The notes: generated by a model not told the origin, from the letters alone. 64,000 nucleotides of DNA from Brevundimonas bullata (GCF_003350205.1 NZ_QLLC01000003.1:84731-148730); one strand, 5' to 3'; shown: positions 26,823 to 35,695, numbered from the stretch's first letter. Program-made: numbers and translations.

Positions 26823-27896
26823 TCAGAAACCCGGCAGGGCCAGCGAACGGGGCGAGAAGATCGCCGCCGCCTTGAACAGTTCGCCCATCTGGTCCGGCGC
26901 GGTCAGGCGGTCCAGCTGGCGCTGGATAACCGGGGCGGCGTCGGGGCGGGCCTGCATCAACTTCTGGGCGCGGGCTTCGATCCCCAGGGCCTTGAGGAAG
27001 GCGCCCTGGCTGACGCAGCCGGTAACGTCGGCGCCGCTGCGCACGGCGGCCTCCAGCACCAGCGGATAGTCGGCCCACTGCGTCAGGTCGGCCTCGCCCG
27101 GCGTCGACAGCGGGTCGACCTTCTGGTGTCGTCGCAGACCCTGCAAGGTGTCGCCTGCGCCCGGTTTGCTGCGGCCATAGTCTATCAGCAGGGCAGCGCC
27201 CGAGGCCGCCTTGACCAGCGCGGCCAGGTCGCGCGCAAAGGCCGCCTGCTGTTCCGAAATCTCGACCACCTGGCCCGGCTCGACCTCGTACTCGGGGCGC
27301 TCGAAGCCGCCGGAGATGGCGACCAGGCCGAAGGTCAGCTCATTAGCATCGGTGACGCCGACGCGGCGCTCGGCCCAGCCGCCATCGGTCTTCATGAACT
27401 GGCGCGCGGGCATGCAGTCCAGCACCTCGTTGCCGATCAGGATGACGGGGGCGTCGGTTTCGATCTGGTGCAGGGCGCTGCGCCAGCGCGGGTGAACGTC
27501 GGCGTCGGCCAGCCGCCGCGCCTGTTCGGCCCGTAGCGGCGCGCTGGGCTCGATCAGGATCAGGTCCACGGCCTCAAGGAAGCCGGGGACCAGCCGCGCC
27601 GCCCGCAGCACGTCGGACATCAAGGTCCCGTCGCCCGGCCCGACCTCGACCAGCCGCACCCGCTCCGGCGCGCCCAGGCGGCTCCAGACCTCGATGGCCC
27701 ACAGACCGATCAGTTCGCCGAACATCTGGCTGACCAAAGGCGCGGTGATGAAGTCGCCCCCTTCGCCCAGCGCGGGCCGGGTCGAATAATAGCCGCCCTT
27801 GGGGGCGTGCAGGCAGCGCGTGACATAGTCCGCCACCGTCATCGGCCCGGTCAGCACGATCTCGCGGACCAGCCGGTCCTTGAGCGTCTCCGCCAT
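26823..27896 (-). CDS. MidA/NDUFAF7-family SAM-dependent methyltransferase
   Basis: 357 residues, DUF185/COG1565. N-terminal GPMTVADYVTRCLHAPKGGYY, GDFITAPLVSQMFGELIGLW and the SAM motif LVEVGPGDGTLMSDVLR identify the family. Later motifs include LIGNEVLDCMPARQF and LLIDYG. The mitochondrial homologue NDUFAF7 methylates an arginine of a complex I subunit (NDUFS2) during assembly, so a role in NADH dehydrogenase maturation is likely but inferred. It lies 6 bp after lgt, in the same operon. Confidence 0.93.
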   Translation of the reverse strand: MAETLKDRLVREIVLTGPMTVADYVTRCLHAPKGGYYSTRPALGEGGDFITAPLVSQMFGELIGLWAIEVWSRLGAPERVRLVEVGPGDGTLMSDVLRAARLVPGFLEAVDLILIEPSAPLRAEQARRLADADVHPRWRSALHQIETDAPVILIGNEVLDCMPARQFMKTDGGWAERRVGVTDANELTFGLVAISGGFERPEYEVEPGQVVEISEQQAAFARDLAALVKAASGAALLIDYGRSKPGAGDTLQGLRRHQKVDPLSTPGEADLTQWADYPLVLEAAVRSGADVTGCVSQGAFLKALGIEARAQKLMQARPDAAPVIQRQLDRLTAPDQMGELFKAAAIFSPRSLALPGF

Positions 27897-27902
27897 GATG
27901 CC

Positions 27903-28775
27903 TTACGCCTCCGCCACGACCGGCTTCTTCAGCGCCCGCCAGATCAGCCAGGCGCCGACCAGCATCATCGGGATCGACAGGATCATGCCCATCGTCAGGC
28001 CCAGGGGCAGGTGCTCCAGACCGGCGTCCGGCTGACGCACGTTCTCCAGCGCGGCGCGGCAGACGCCGTAGCCCAGCAGGAACAGGCCGGTGACGAAGCC
28101 CGGATGCTTCAGCATCTTCCACTTCCAGATCGCCAGCGACAGGATGATCAGCAGCAACAGGCCCTCAAGCCCGGCTTCATACAGCTGGCTCGGGTGGCGG
28201 GGTTCGTTGCCGGCGGGGCAGAAGCCGTACATCTGCTCGATGCGGGCGTTGCAGAAGCGGATGGCCCAGGGCACCGTCGTCTCACGGCCCCACAACTCGC
28301 CGTTGATGAAGTTGGCGATGCGCCCAAACAGCAGGCCGACCGGCGCGACCGGCGCGATCAGGTCGCCCAGGCTCAGCGGATTGATCTTCTGGCGGTTGGC
28401 GTAGAGGGCGATGGCGACGACAACGCCCAGGAAACCGCCGTGGAAGCTCATGCCGCCGGTCCATAGCTGCAACAGCTCCAGCCGCTCGCCCCAGCTGTCG
28501 CCGGTGAACAACTGGGCGAACATCGCCGGCTTGTAGAAGAGGGCGTAGCCGAAACGCCCGCCCAGGATGACGCCCAGCGTGATCCACAGCACCAGGTCGT
28601 CCAGTTGCGGTCCCGTCACCGGCGGCTTGCCGGGCGACCACAGCCGCTCCGTCTTGGCCAGGCGCGAGGCGTACCACCAGCCCAGCACGATCCCGGCGAC
28701 ATAGGCAAGGGCGTACCAGCGGATGGGCAAGGGGCCGAGATGGATCAGAACAGGGTCGAATTCGGGGAAGGGCAC
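27903..28775 (-). CDS. lgt: Prolipoprotein diacylglyceryl transferase Lgt
   Basis: Inner-membrane enzyme that attaches diacylglycerol to the lipobox cysteine of prelipoproteins. 290 residues, about seven membrane segments. Conserved motifs: HLGPLPIRWYALAYVAGI near the N-terminus, GGMSFHGGFLGVVVA (with the essential His), LFGRIANFINGELWGR (the Lgt signature) and RHPSQLYEAGLEG. It starts with GTG at 28775, preceded by GGAGG at a good distance. The window encodes several of its likely substrates (lipoproteins at 6183, 34630, 37707, 39449 and 47204). Confidence 0.96.
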   Translation of the reverse strand: MPFPEFDPVLIHLGPLPIRWYALAYVAGIVLGWWYASRLAKTERLWSPGKPPVTGPQLDDLVLWITLGVILGGRFGYALFYKPAMFAQLFTGDSWGERLELLQLWTGGMSFHGGFLGVVVAIALYANRQKINPLSLGDLIAPVAPVGLLFGRIANFINGELWGRETTVPWAIRFCNARIEQMYGFCPAGNEPRHPSQLYEAGLEGLLLLIILSLAIWKWKMLKHPGFVTGLFLLGYGVCRAALENVRQPDAGLEHLPLGLTMGMILSIPMMLVGAWLIWRALKKPVVAEA

Positions 28776-28897
28776 AGGGCCTCCGTCAGCGCCGTTTGGG
28801 ACCGAAAATCTCTAGCAAGAGAGACTGCATTCGTCGCGCGCTTTTCCAGCGAAGCAGTTTATAGCCGGTTCGGACGGAAAGGTTTCGTTCACCCAAT

Positions 28898-28913
28898 TTA
28901 AGACGCCATTAAC
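28898..28913 (+). promoter_or_regulatory. Perfect CtrA-type box TTAA-N7-TTAAC
   Basis: TTAA (28898-28901), seven bases, TTAAC (28909-28913), an exact match to the CtrA consensus and 35 bp before the ubiK start. lgt starts 123 bp away on the other strand; on that side a GCTAGAGA sequence near 28810 could be its -10 element. The box most likely controls ubiK-ybjN-proC. Confidence 0.6.
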
Positions 28914-28948
28914 CATATACTGGTGCGGCAGAGACGCGAGATTTCATC

Positions 28949-29236
28949 ATGCAGACGCGCAATCCGATCCTCGACGAGTTCGCCAAGCTGACCACCGGCG
29001 CCATGGGCCTGGCCCAGGCTGCGGGCGACGAGGCCAAGGCCGCCTGGCGCGCCCAGACCGACCGCTTCGTCGCCGAGATGGATCTGGTCCGTCGCGACGA
29101 GTTCGACGTGCTGAAAGACGAGATCGCCGCCCTGCGCGCCGAGATCGCTGAGCTTAAGGCTCAGAAATCGCCCGCGAAAAAAGCGTCGAGCGGAACGTCC
29201 ACAGCTGCGGTGCCTGACGCCGATACAGCCGGTTGA
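28949..29236 (+). CDS. UbiK-like accessory factor (BMFP/YqiC family)
   Basis: 95 residues. N-terminal segment NPILDEFAKLTTGAMGLAQAAGDEAK, then RRDEFDVLKDEIAALRAEIAELK, a trimeric coiled coil typical of the YqiC/UbiK family (about 44-72), and a disordered tail. UbiK assists the ubiquinone biosynthesis complex in Escherichia coli; other members are membrane-fusogenic. Function here is inferred. It lies 35 bp after a perfect CtrA box. Confidence 0.85.
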   Translation: MQTRNPILDEFAKLTTGAMGLAQAAGDEAKAAWRAQTDRFVAEMDLVRRDEFDVLKDEIAALRAEIAELKAQKSPAKKASSGTSTAAVPDADTAG

Positions 29237-29312
29237 GCCGAATCTCCGAACACGTTTACCGTTCGTTTGCAGGTCGTGAGTCGCGACCCCTGAGTAAGAA
29301 TGTGAATCCCTG

Positions 29313-29816
29313 ATGGATGCAGCCCGACCCGAAGAGGTCGACGTTCCCTACGACCCCCTGGATGTCGTGGAGCATGTCCTCAACGCGGAGAACCTGCCGT
29401 TCGACCGCACGGACGACGGCGACCTCGCCTTCGCCCTGGCCGGCGACTGGAAGGACTATGAGCTGTGGTTCGCCTGGCGTCCCGAGGGCGACTGCCTTCA
29501 GCTGTGCTGCGCCCTGGATCTGCGGGTCATGAAGACGCGCCGCGCCGCCGCCTATGAACTGGTGGCGATGATCAATCAGCGCACCTGGCTGGGGCATTTC
29601 GAGGTCTGGCCGGACGAGGGCGAGATCGTCTTCCGTCATTCGCTGGCGCTGCCGCACAGCGAACGCCCGACCCTGGCCCAGGCCGCGTCCATGATCGACG
29701 CCGCCATCGAGGCCGCCGACCGCTACTACCCCGCCTTCGACTTCATGGTGCGCGGGTCCAAGAAGCCGCAGGAGGCGATCGACGCCTGCCTGTTCGAAAC
29801 CGTCGGCACCGCCTGA
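29313..29816 (+). CDS. YbjN domain-containing protein
   Basis: 167 residues with a YbjN domain (type III secretion chaperone-like fold): PLDVVEHVLNAENLPFDRTDDGDLAFAL, ELWFAWRPEGDCLQLCCALDL, VAMINQRTWLGHFEVW and the C-terminal helix with PAFDFMVRGSKKPQEAI. The gene sits directly before proC with 1 bp between stop and start, an arrangement frequent in Alphaproteobacteria. YbjN proteins influence stress, motility and envelope traits in enterobacteria, but the mechanism is unknown. The ATG at 29313 has GAGT at a suitable distance; support for the start is moderate. Confidence 0.88.
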   Translation: MDAARPEEVDVPYDPLDVVEHVLNAENLPFDRTDDGDLAFALAGDWKDYELWFAWRPEGDCLQLCCALDLRVMKTRRAAAYELVAMINQRTWLGHFEVWPDEGEIVFRHSLALPHSERPTLAQAASMIDAAIEAADRYYPAFDFMVRGSKKPQEAIDACLFETVGTA

Positions 29817-29817
29817 C

Positions 29818-30627
29818 ATGGCCAAGGGCGGGAAGATGGGGCCTGTTGTCCTGCAAGGCGTAGGGCGGCTGGGCTCGGCCATCCTCGAAGGCTGGCTGAA
29901 GACCGGTGCCGTCGATCCCGCCGACCTCATCATCCTGACGCCCTCCGAAAAGCCCGCTTCCGAGGCGGCGCGGGCTCTGGGCGCGCGCATCAATCCGCCG
30001 CTGGAAACGCTGAAGGACGCCCGCGCCTTCGTCATCGGGGTCAAGCCCGCCAAATGGTTCGAGGCCTCGCGCCCCATCCTGCCGCATCTGGCCCCCGACG
30101 CCGTGATCGTCTCGGTCATGGCCGGGGTGAAGGGCGAAACGATTTCCGCAGGCTTCGACGGCCGCTCTGTCGTGCGCATCATGCCGACGACCGGCGTGGC
30201 GAAGGCCCAGGGCGTGGCGACCATCTGGGCCGCCGATGACGCCGCCCGCGCCGTGGGCGAGGCCCTGTTCGCCCCCATCGCCGAGACCGTCCATCTGGAC
30301 GACGAAGCGGCCATGCACGCCGCGACCGCCGTCTCCGGCTGCGGTCCCGCCTACTTCTTCGCCTTCACCCGCGCCCTGGCCCAGGCCGGGGTCGCGGAAG
30401 GCCTGACGCCAGAGGCCGCCGTGCGGCTGGCGCGCGCCACCCTGCGCTCCGCCGCAGCGGGCGTGGAAGGCGCCGAGGCCCTGGACGCCCTGATCGACCG
30501 CGTGGCCTCGCCCGGCGGCGTGACCCAGGCCGGTCTTGTGGCCCTGAACGCAGACGGCGCCCTCGACCGGGCGGTCGAGAGCGCCGTTCAGGCGGCTGTG
30601 GCCAAGTCGACCGAGCTTAGCGGCTGA
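29818..30627 (+). CDS. proC: Pyrroline-5-carboxylate reductase
   Basis: Last step of proline synthesis, using NAD(P)H. 269 residues. N-terminal Rossmann motif VVLQGVGRLGSAILEGWL (GxGxxG variant), FVIGVKPAKW, VSVMAGVKGE, the RIMPTTGVAKAQG segment (MPNTP equivalent) and the dimer-domain TAVSGCGPAYFF plus SPGGVTQAGL. All family hallmarks are present. Tightly linked to ybjN. Confidence 0.94.
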   Translation: MAKGGKMGPVVLQGVGRLGSAILEGWLKTGAVDPADLIILTPSEKPASEAARALGARINPPLETLKDARAFVIGVKPAKWFEASRPILPHLAPDAVIVSVMAGVKGETISAGFDGRSVVRIMPTTGVAKAQGVATIWAADDAARAVGEALFAPIAETVHLDDEAAMHAATAVSGCGPAYFFAFTRALAQAGVAEGLTPEAAVRLARATLRSAAAGVEGAEALDALIDRVASPGGVTQAGLVALNADGALDRAVESAVQAAVAKSTELSG

Positions 30628-30645
30628 CCCTTAGCGCCTAGCCCC

Positions 30646-31137
30646 CTAGCGAACGACGTAGCGCCCTTCAGCCAGGTTGCGCGCCAGCCGGTTGAACGCA
30701 GTGCCGGCGTCCTGCCAGGTGCTGTAGCCGCGCACGTCAGCAAGATTGGTCGAGTAGTAGTCGTACTTGACCGGCTGAACTTCGCCCGAAGCGGTCGTGA
30801 TCGTGCCCTCTATGGCGGCGCCGCCCAGCGAGATGCTGCGCATCATGTCGAGACCGGGCTTGAGGGCGGCCTGCTGCATCGTCGGACGGTTCGGCTTCAG
30901 GTCAGTGATGACCAACTCGATCCGGGCGCCGTCCAGAGCCTGTTGCGCGTTCAGGACGCGTTCGACGGTGCGGGCCAGGTCATCGGCCTGCTGCTGGACC
31001 TCACGCTCGCCCAGTTCAGCGGCGGTCTTGGCGAAGTCGGGGCTGACCTTGACGACGACGGCTGACGGTTGAGCGGCCACAGCGCCGGCCAGGGCCATAG
31101 CGGCGGTGAGCGGTGCAAGGAATGCGAAATGACGCAT
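30646..31137 (-). CDS. Secreted protein of unknown function
   Basis: 163 residues from the ATG at 31137, just downstream of AGGAGACCT. A clear signal peptide ends at AGAVAAQ, so the protein should be periplasmic. The mature part alternates beta and helix: VVKVSPDFAKTAAEL, ARIELVITDLKPNRPT and a C-terminal VKYDYYSTNLADVRGYSTWQDAG. The overall plan looks like small envelope lipocalin/DUF3313-like proteins, but I do not recognise a named family. It is convergent with proC and upstream of the sensor kinase gene on the same strand. No cysteines in the mature part. Confidence 0.7.
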   Translation of the reverse strand: MRHFAFLAPLTAAMALAGAVAAQPSAVVVKVSPDFAKTAAELGEREVQQQADDLARTVERVLNAQQALDGARIELVITDLKPNRPTMQQAALKPGLDMMRSISLGGAAIEGTITTASGEVQPVKYDYYSTNLADVRGYSTWQDAGTAFNRLARNLAEGRYVVR

Positions 31138-31218
31138 GATAGGTCTCCTGATCCAGGCCCCCCTGGAACAGTGGCAAGATGGTCCTGATTTTACAGTCAC
31201 GCTAGAGGCCGCGAAGAT

Positions 31219-32562
31219 TTATCCCGGCAGGCGGATTGACGCCTTCAAGCCGCCCAGGTCGCTGCGGCTCAGGGTGATGTCGCCGCCGTGACCGCGCGCC
31301 ACGTCGCGGGCGATGGCCAGGCCCAGACCCACGCCCTTGCTGTTCTGATTGCGCGAGGCGTCCAGCCGGGAAAAGGGCCGGAAGGCCTCTTCGTGCATGT
31401 CCTCGGGGATGCCCGGACCGTCGTCCTCGACCGCGATCTCCAGCCCGCCGGAGGGCAGGGGGCGGGCTGACAGCCGCACATGCTCGCCATGGACGGCGGC
31501 GTTGCCGGCCAGATTGTTCAGGGCGCGGCGGAAGGCGAGGGGGCGCAGCTGGGCGTCCAGTTCATCGGGCGTCTCGACCGTGACCTCGGCGCCGGCGCGG
31601 CGGGCGTCCTCGGCGGCGCGGCGCAGCATCTCGGGGACCGACACCGCCTGGATCGCTTCACCTGCCTCGCCGCGCGCAAAGGCCAGGTATTCGTCGATCA
31701 TGTGCTCCATCTCGTCCAGATCGCCCTTCATCGCCTCGGCCCGCTTGAAGGGCGGGGCCAGGGCCAGTTCGAGGCGCAGACGGGTCAGGGGCGTGCGCAG
31801 GTCGTGGCTGACCGAGGCCAGCAGGGCCGTGCGCTGCTCGATATGGCGCTGGATGCGGGCGCGCATGTCCAGGAAGGCGCTGGCGGCGGCCCGCACCTCG
31901 CGCGCGCCGTGGGGCTTGAAGCGCGGCACGGTCTCGCCTCGACCAAAGGCCTCGGCCGCGTCGGCCAGACGTTCGATGGCCCGTACCTGATTGCGGATGA
32001 ACAGCACCGCCACTCCCAGCAACAGCACGGTGGCGACTGTCAGCCACAGGACGAAGATGTGGGCCTGGGTCGCCACGGCCCGTTCGCGCGGGGCGATGAC
32101 GCGCAGCACCCCGCCCGGCTCCTGCACCCGGATATCGACATAGGCGGGATAGCGGGTCGTATCGTACCAGAAGGGCTGATCCAGCCGCGAGGCCAGGGCC
32201 TTCTCCAGGGTCCGGTCGACGACGCCCAGCGCCCCGCGCCGCTGTTCCTTGGGCAGGACGGCGCCTTCCTGAAACGCGATGGACAACTGCATCGACCGTT
32301 CGGCCCGGTCGGCGATGACGGTCAGGTTCTGCGGCGTCGGTTGGTCGCGATAGCTCTCGGCGGCCCAGGCCACGTCCCCGGCCAGGCCTTCGGACAGGCG
32401 CGCGGTCACGGCCTGCCAGTGGGCGTCGAAGAAGGCCCAGGTCACGGCCCCCTGCATGATCAGGACCGGCAGGACGATGATCAGCAGCGACCGCCCCCAC
32501 AGCGAGGAGGGCAGGCGGCGCTTGATCATCCGCGCCCAGACGTTGAAGGGCAGCAGCCTCAT
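31219..32562 (-). CDS. EnvZ-like sensor histidine kinase
   Basis: 447 residues. TM1 about 24-46, periplasmic domain about 47-167, TM2 about 168-190, HAMP, HisKA with phospho-acceptor His253 (SVSHDLRTPLTRLRLEL) and HATPase with NNLAGNAAVHG, VEDDGPGIPED and KGVGLGLAIARD. The architecture and the HAMP/HisKA sequence resemble EnvZ. It follows the OmpR-type regulator gene on the same strand, but the two are separated by a diverged class 2 repeat rather than overlapping as usual. Stimulus is unknown. Confidence 0.93.
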   Translation of the reverse strand: MRLLPFNVWARMIKRRLPSSLWGRSLLIIVLPVLIMQGAVTWAFFDAHWQAVTARLSEGLAGDVAWAAESYRDQPTPQNLTVIADRAERSMQLSIAFQEGAVLPKEQRRGALGVVDRTLEKALASRLDQPFWYDTTRYPAYVDIRVQEPGGVLRVIAPRERAVATQAHIFVLWLTVATVLLLGVAVLFIRNQVRAIERLADAAEAFGRGETVPRFKPHGAREVRAAASAFLDMRARIQRHIEQRTALLASVSHDLRTPLTRLRLELALAPPFKRAEAMKGDLDEMEHMIDEYLAFARGEAGEAIQAVSVPEMLRRAAEDARRAGAEVTVETPDELDAQLRPLAFRRALNNLAGNAAVHGEHVRLSARPLPSGGLEIAVEDDGPGIPEDMHEEAFRPFSRLDASRNQNSKGVGLGLAIARDVARGHGGDITLSRSDLGGLKASIRLPG

Positions 32563-32605
32563 TTTAGGGGCCTGGATAGGGTGTGCAATCGTGTTGCTAT
32601 TCTCA

Positions 32606-32722
32606 CGTCATTCTCGGGCCCGTCCCGAGAATCCAGAAACACGCCGCTCGATAGTGAAGCTCGTCGCTTCGACCCGTCGAGGTCGCGGTTCTGGATCCCC
32701 GGCACAAGGCCGGGGATGACGG
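32606..32722. repeat. Diverged class 2-type inverted repeat
   Basis: Ends CGTCATTCTCGGGCCCGTCCCGAGAATCCAGAA and TTCTGGATCCCCGGCACAAGGCCGGGGATGACG. The design is the same as class 2 (self-complementary end plus ATCCAGA / TCTGGAT), but the palindromic tips differ. It lies between the response regulator and kinase genes of one operon. Confidence 0.65.
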
Positions 32723-32755
32723 CAGAGGAGAGCGAGGGAGCGAGAAGCAAAGCCC

Positions 32756-33487
32756 TCAATCCGGGGCCAGCATATAGCCGACGCCGCGCACGGTCTGCAG
32801 ATAGCGCGGGTTCTTGGGGTCGGCCTCCAGCTTGCGGCGCAGGCGCGTCACCTGGACGTCCACGGCGCGCCCGGTGATATCGGCGGTGTCGGGCGACAGG
32901 TTCATCCGCTCGACCGGCGAATGGGCGTGGATGGCCAGGGTCTTCAACAGTTGCGCCTCGGCCTCGGTCAGGCGTTGCAGCACGCCGTCGCGGGTCAGCT
33001 CCAGCCGCTCCATGTCGAACACCGCCGGTCCCATGTGGATTTCGCGCGGCGTCAGCGGCTTGCCGCCGGTGCGGCGCAGGATGGCCTCGATCCGCAGCGC
33101 CAGCTCGCGCGGATCGAAGGGCTTGGACATATAGTCGTCAGCCCCGCGTGACAGGCCCTCGATCCGGTCGTTGGGGTCGCCCTTGGCCGTCAACAGCAGG
33201 ACCGGGGTCTTGGACAGGGCCGCCTGGCTGCGGATCCAGGTGGTCAGGTCGAACCCGCTCTCGCCGGGCATCATCACGTCCAGCACGATCAGGTCGAACT
33301 CGATCAGCTCCACCAGCCGTCGCGCCGCGCCCGCGTGGGCGGCGCCGGTGACGCGATAGCCCTCGCGCGCCAGGAACTCTTTCAGCAGTTCGCGGATTCT
33401 GTCGTCGTCATCGACCACGAGCAGATGGCGACCCGTGCCGGGTGCTGCGACGGGGCCGGAACGGCTGGAAGAACGGGTGTCAGTCAT
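32756..33487 (-). CDS. OmpR-family response regulator
   Basis: 243 residues. Receiver domain with acidic pocket VVDDDD (25-28), phospho-acceptor Asp70 in LIVLDVMMPG and Lys in YMSKPFDPREL. C-terminal winged-helix DNA-binding domain with LTEAEAQLLKTL, DVQVTRLRRKLEADPKNPRYLQTVRGVGYML. The final motif is typical of the OmpR subgroup that works with EnvZ-like kinases. A serine/glycine-rich N-terminal tail of about 20 residues precedes the receiver. Cognate kinase is the next gene downstream. Confidence 0.94.
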   Translation of the reverse strand: MTDTRSSSRSGPVAAPGTGRHLLVVDDDDRIRELLKEFLAREGYRVTGAAHAGAARRLVELIEFDLIVLDVMMPGESGFDLTTWIRSQAALSKTPVLLLTAKGDPNDRIEGLSRGADDYMSKPFDPRELALRIEAILRRTGGKPLTPREIHMGPAVFDMERLELTRDGVLQRLTEAEAQLLKTLAIHAHSPVERMNLSPDTADITGRAVDVQVTRLRRKLEADPKNPRYLQTVRGVGYMLAPD

Positions 33488-33575
33488 GCTTTGGGCGATC
33501 CTGCCGAACGCAAGGCGTTGACGGCGGCGGGAGAGAAGAGTGTAACCGGATCACATCCCCGGGAGACGTTATTCA

Positions 33576-34454
33576 ATGGCCTTCGTTCCTTTCGACGATC
33601 GTGACGGCTGGATCTGGTTTGACGGCGCATTCGTGCCCTGGCGGGACGCGAAAACGCACGTTCTGACCCATGGCCTTCACTACGGCTCGTCGGTGTTCGA
33701 GGGTGAGCGTATGTACGGCGGCGAAATCTTCAAGCTGACGGCGCACAGCCAAAGGCTGAAACGCTCGGCCGAGCTGCTGGACTTCGACATTCCCTACAGC
33801 GTGGCCGAGATCGACGCGGCCTGCAAGGAAACCTGCGAAAAGAACGGCCTGAGCGAGTGCTACATCCGCCCGGTGGCCTATCTGGGCGCCGAACAGCTCA
33901 GCGTCTCCTCGCTGAACAGCAAGGTCCACCTGGCCATCGCCGCCTGGGAATGGCCCAGCTATTTCGACCCCGAGGTCAAGAAGAAGGGCATCCGTCTGGA
34001 GTGGGCCAAGTGGCGCCGCCCCGACCCGGCCACGGCCCCGTCGACGGCCAAGGCCGGCGGCCTTTACATGATCTGCACCATGTCCAAGACGGCGGCTGAA
34101 AAGCGCGGCTTCGCCGACGCCATGATGCTGGACTGGCGCGGCTATGTCGCCGAGGCCACCGGCGCCAACGTCTTCTTCGTCCAGAACGGCGTCCTGCACA
34201 CGCCGCGCGTCGACCACATCCTGGACGGCATCACCCGCCAGACCATCATCGAGATGGCCCAGGCCAAGGGCATCGAGGTCGTGGTCCGCGACATCCTGCC
34301 GGAAGAACTGTCCAACTTCTCGGAATGCTTCCTCACCGGCTCGGCCGCCGAGGTCACGCCCGTCAGCGAGATCGGCGACTACCGCTTCACGCCCGGCGAC
34401 CTGTCGCTGACCCTGATGGACGACTACGGCAAGCTGGTCCGCGGCCAGCTGTAA
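33576..34454 (+). CDS. ilvE: Branched-chain amino acid aminotransferase
   Basis: Fold-type IV PLP enzyme interconverting Leu/Ile/Val and their 2-oxo acids. 292 residues. LHYGSSVFEGERMY, the PLP lysine Lys159 in STAKAGGLYM, EATGANVFFVQNG, the phosphate-binding DGITRQTIIEMA and FLTGSAAEVTPV are all present. GGGAGA precedes the ATG by about 8 nt. Divergent from the OmpR-type regulator. Leucine dehydrogenase (40658) acts on the same amino acids and may share the degradation route. Confidence 0.94.
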   Translation: MAFVPFDDRDGWIWFDGAFVPWRDAKTHVLTHGLHYGSSVFEGERMYGGEIFKLTAHSQRLKRSAELLDFDIPYSVAEIDAACKETCEKNGLSECYIRPVAYLGAEQLSVSSLNSKVHLAIAAWEWPSYFDPEVKKKGIRLEWAKWRRPDPATAPSTAKAGGLYMICTMSKTAAEKRGFADAMMLDWRGYVAEATGANVFFVQNGVLHTPRVDHILDGITRQTIIEMAQAKGIEVVVRDILPEELSNFSECFLTGSAAEVTPVSEIGDYRFTPGDLSLTLMDDYGKLVRGQL

Positions 34455-34463
34455 GATGGATAG

Positions 34464-34619
34464 CCTTTCCTCCCCACGCGTGGGGAGGGGGACCGCGCAG
34501 CGGTGGAGGGGGCGACTCGACATCGGGTGGTCGAAGCGCGTGATCAGCTGACGGCGCCGCCGCCCCTCCGTCTCGACCGCCTTGCGGTCGAGCCACCTCC
34601 CCATGGAATGGGGAGGAAG
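34464..34619. repeat. Class 1b intergenic inverted repeat
   Basis: Ends CTTTCCTCCCCACGCGTGGGGAGG and CCTCCCCATGGAATGGGGAGGAAG with internal GGGGACCGCGCAGCGGTGGAGGGGGCG. It shares this left half almost base for base with the copy at 41812-41932. Lies between the convergent ilvE and DUF4349 genes. Confidence 0.75.
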
Positions 34620-34629
34620 AAAACTGCGA

Positions 34630-35553
34630 TCAGGCGGAGGGCTCACCCTCCGCCTTTTTCTTGCGCGCCGCCTCGGCGGCTCGGCGCTGCGCGGCGCGTT
34701 TCTGACGCCAGCGCCACCCCAGCCACGCCAGCGGCGCGAACACCAGCAACAGCGGCAGGGCCCCGGCCAGCAGCATGATCAGCGCGCCCAACGTCGACAT
34801 GAACAGATAGGCCGCCTGGCCCAGGGCGTCGGTGACAGGCCTCAGGGCGCTGTCGGGCGCCAACTGCCCCGCCGCCCGATAGGTCACGTCCAGCTTCGAG
34901 GTCTGCACCCGCGTCCGCATGACCGCCAAAGCCGAACGCGTCGCGTCCAGTTCGCCCTGCACCCGCGCCAGTTCACGCTCGACCTGCAGCAGTTGCTCCA
35001 GCGGGCCGCTGCGCGTGGCCAGAAGCTGCTGCAGCCGGTCGCGCAGGGTCTCCATCGCCCGCATCCGCGCCTCTGTGTCGACCAGTTGCCGGGTCAGGTC
35101 CTCGCTCTCGACGGCCTGTTCGGCCACCCGGCCGCCGACCCCCTTGGCCTCGCCGTCCAGCGCCGCGCGGAAACGGGCGACGTAGGCGGGCGTGGCGCGC
35201 ATCTCGAGGCGGGCCTCAACGGAATCGCGACCGACCCGGCTGGAGTTCGAACCGATCACCTGACAGGCCGACGCGCCGGCGGCTGTGCAGGCCTGTTCAT
35301 GCTTCGCCATGAGGCGCGTCGCCGCTTCGGCCGGAAGCTCCAGCCCGAAGCGATAGGCGTAGGCGATGCTGGGCGCCACAACCGGCGCAGCGCTGCTGGT
35401 CGCGGCCGTCGGCGCTGAAGCCGCCGCATCGGCTGGCGGCGCCGCCTCCATCAGGGCCACGTCCACCGCTTCGTCGGCGTACTGGCGCGACCCGTCCTGA
35501 CACCCCGCGAGCAGGGCGCTCGCCGCCGTCGCCCAGATCAGTTCCTTGCGCAT
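34630..35553 (-). CDS. DUF4349 domain lipoprotein
   Basis: 307 residues from the ATG at 35553, with GGAGAGG just upstream. Lipobox ALLAGC near residue 17 predicts a lipid-anchored protein. An Ala/Pro-rich linker leads to the DUF4349 domain with a coiled coil (LTRQLVDTEARMRAMETLRDRLQQLL through LERVQGELDATRS-like region), then a C-terminal membrane helix (ALIMLLAGALPLLLVFAPLAWL) and a basic tail. Having both a lipobox and a C-terminal membrane segment is the family norm. The biochemical role is unknown. Confidence 0.85.
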   Translation of the reverse strand: MRKELIWATAASALLAGCQDGSRQYADEAVDVALMEAAPPADAAASAPTAATSSAAPVVAPSIAYAYRFGLELPAEAATRLMAKHEQACTAAGASACQVIGSNSSRVGRDSVEARLEMRATPAYVARFRAALDGEAKGVGGRVAEQAVESEDLTRQLVDTEARMRAMETLRDRLQQLLATRSGPLEQLLQVERELARVQGELDATRSALAVMRTRVQTSKLDVTYRAAGQLAPDSALRPVTDALGQAAYLFMSTLGALIMLLAGALPLLLVFAPLAWLGWRWRQKRAAQRRAAEAARKKKAEGEPSA

Positions 35554-35695
35554 CCGACCTCTCCCCATTTGATGACGTAACGGCGATTGGCCGCCTGCAT
35601 AACGGCGAAGTTTAGACTGCAGCGAGGCTTCGGCGCGGCAGGACGCCGCATGCGCACTTGACCAGAAGCCGCGCGGTAGCGTTCAAGCAGATTTT

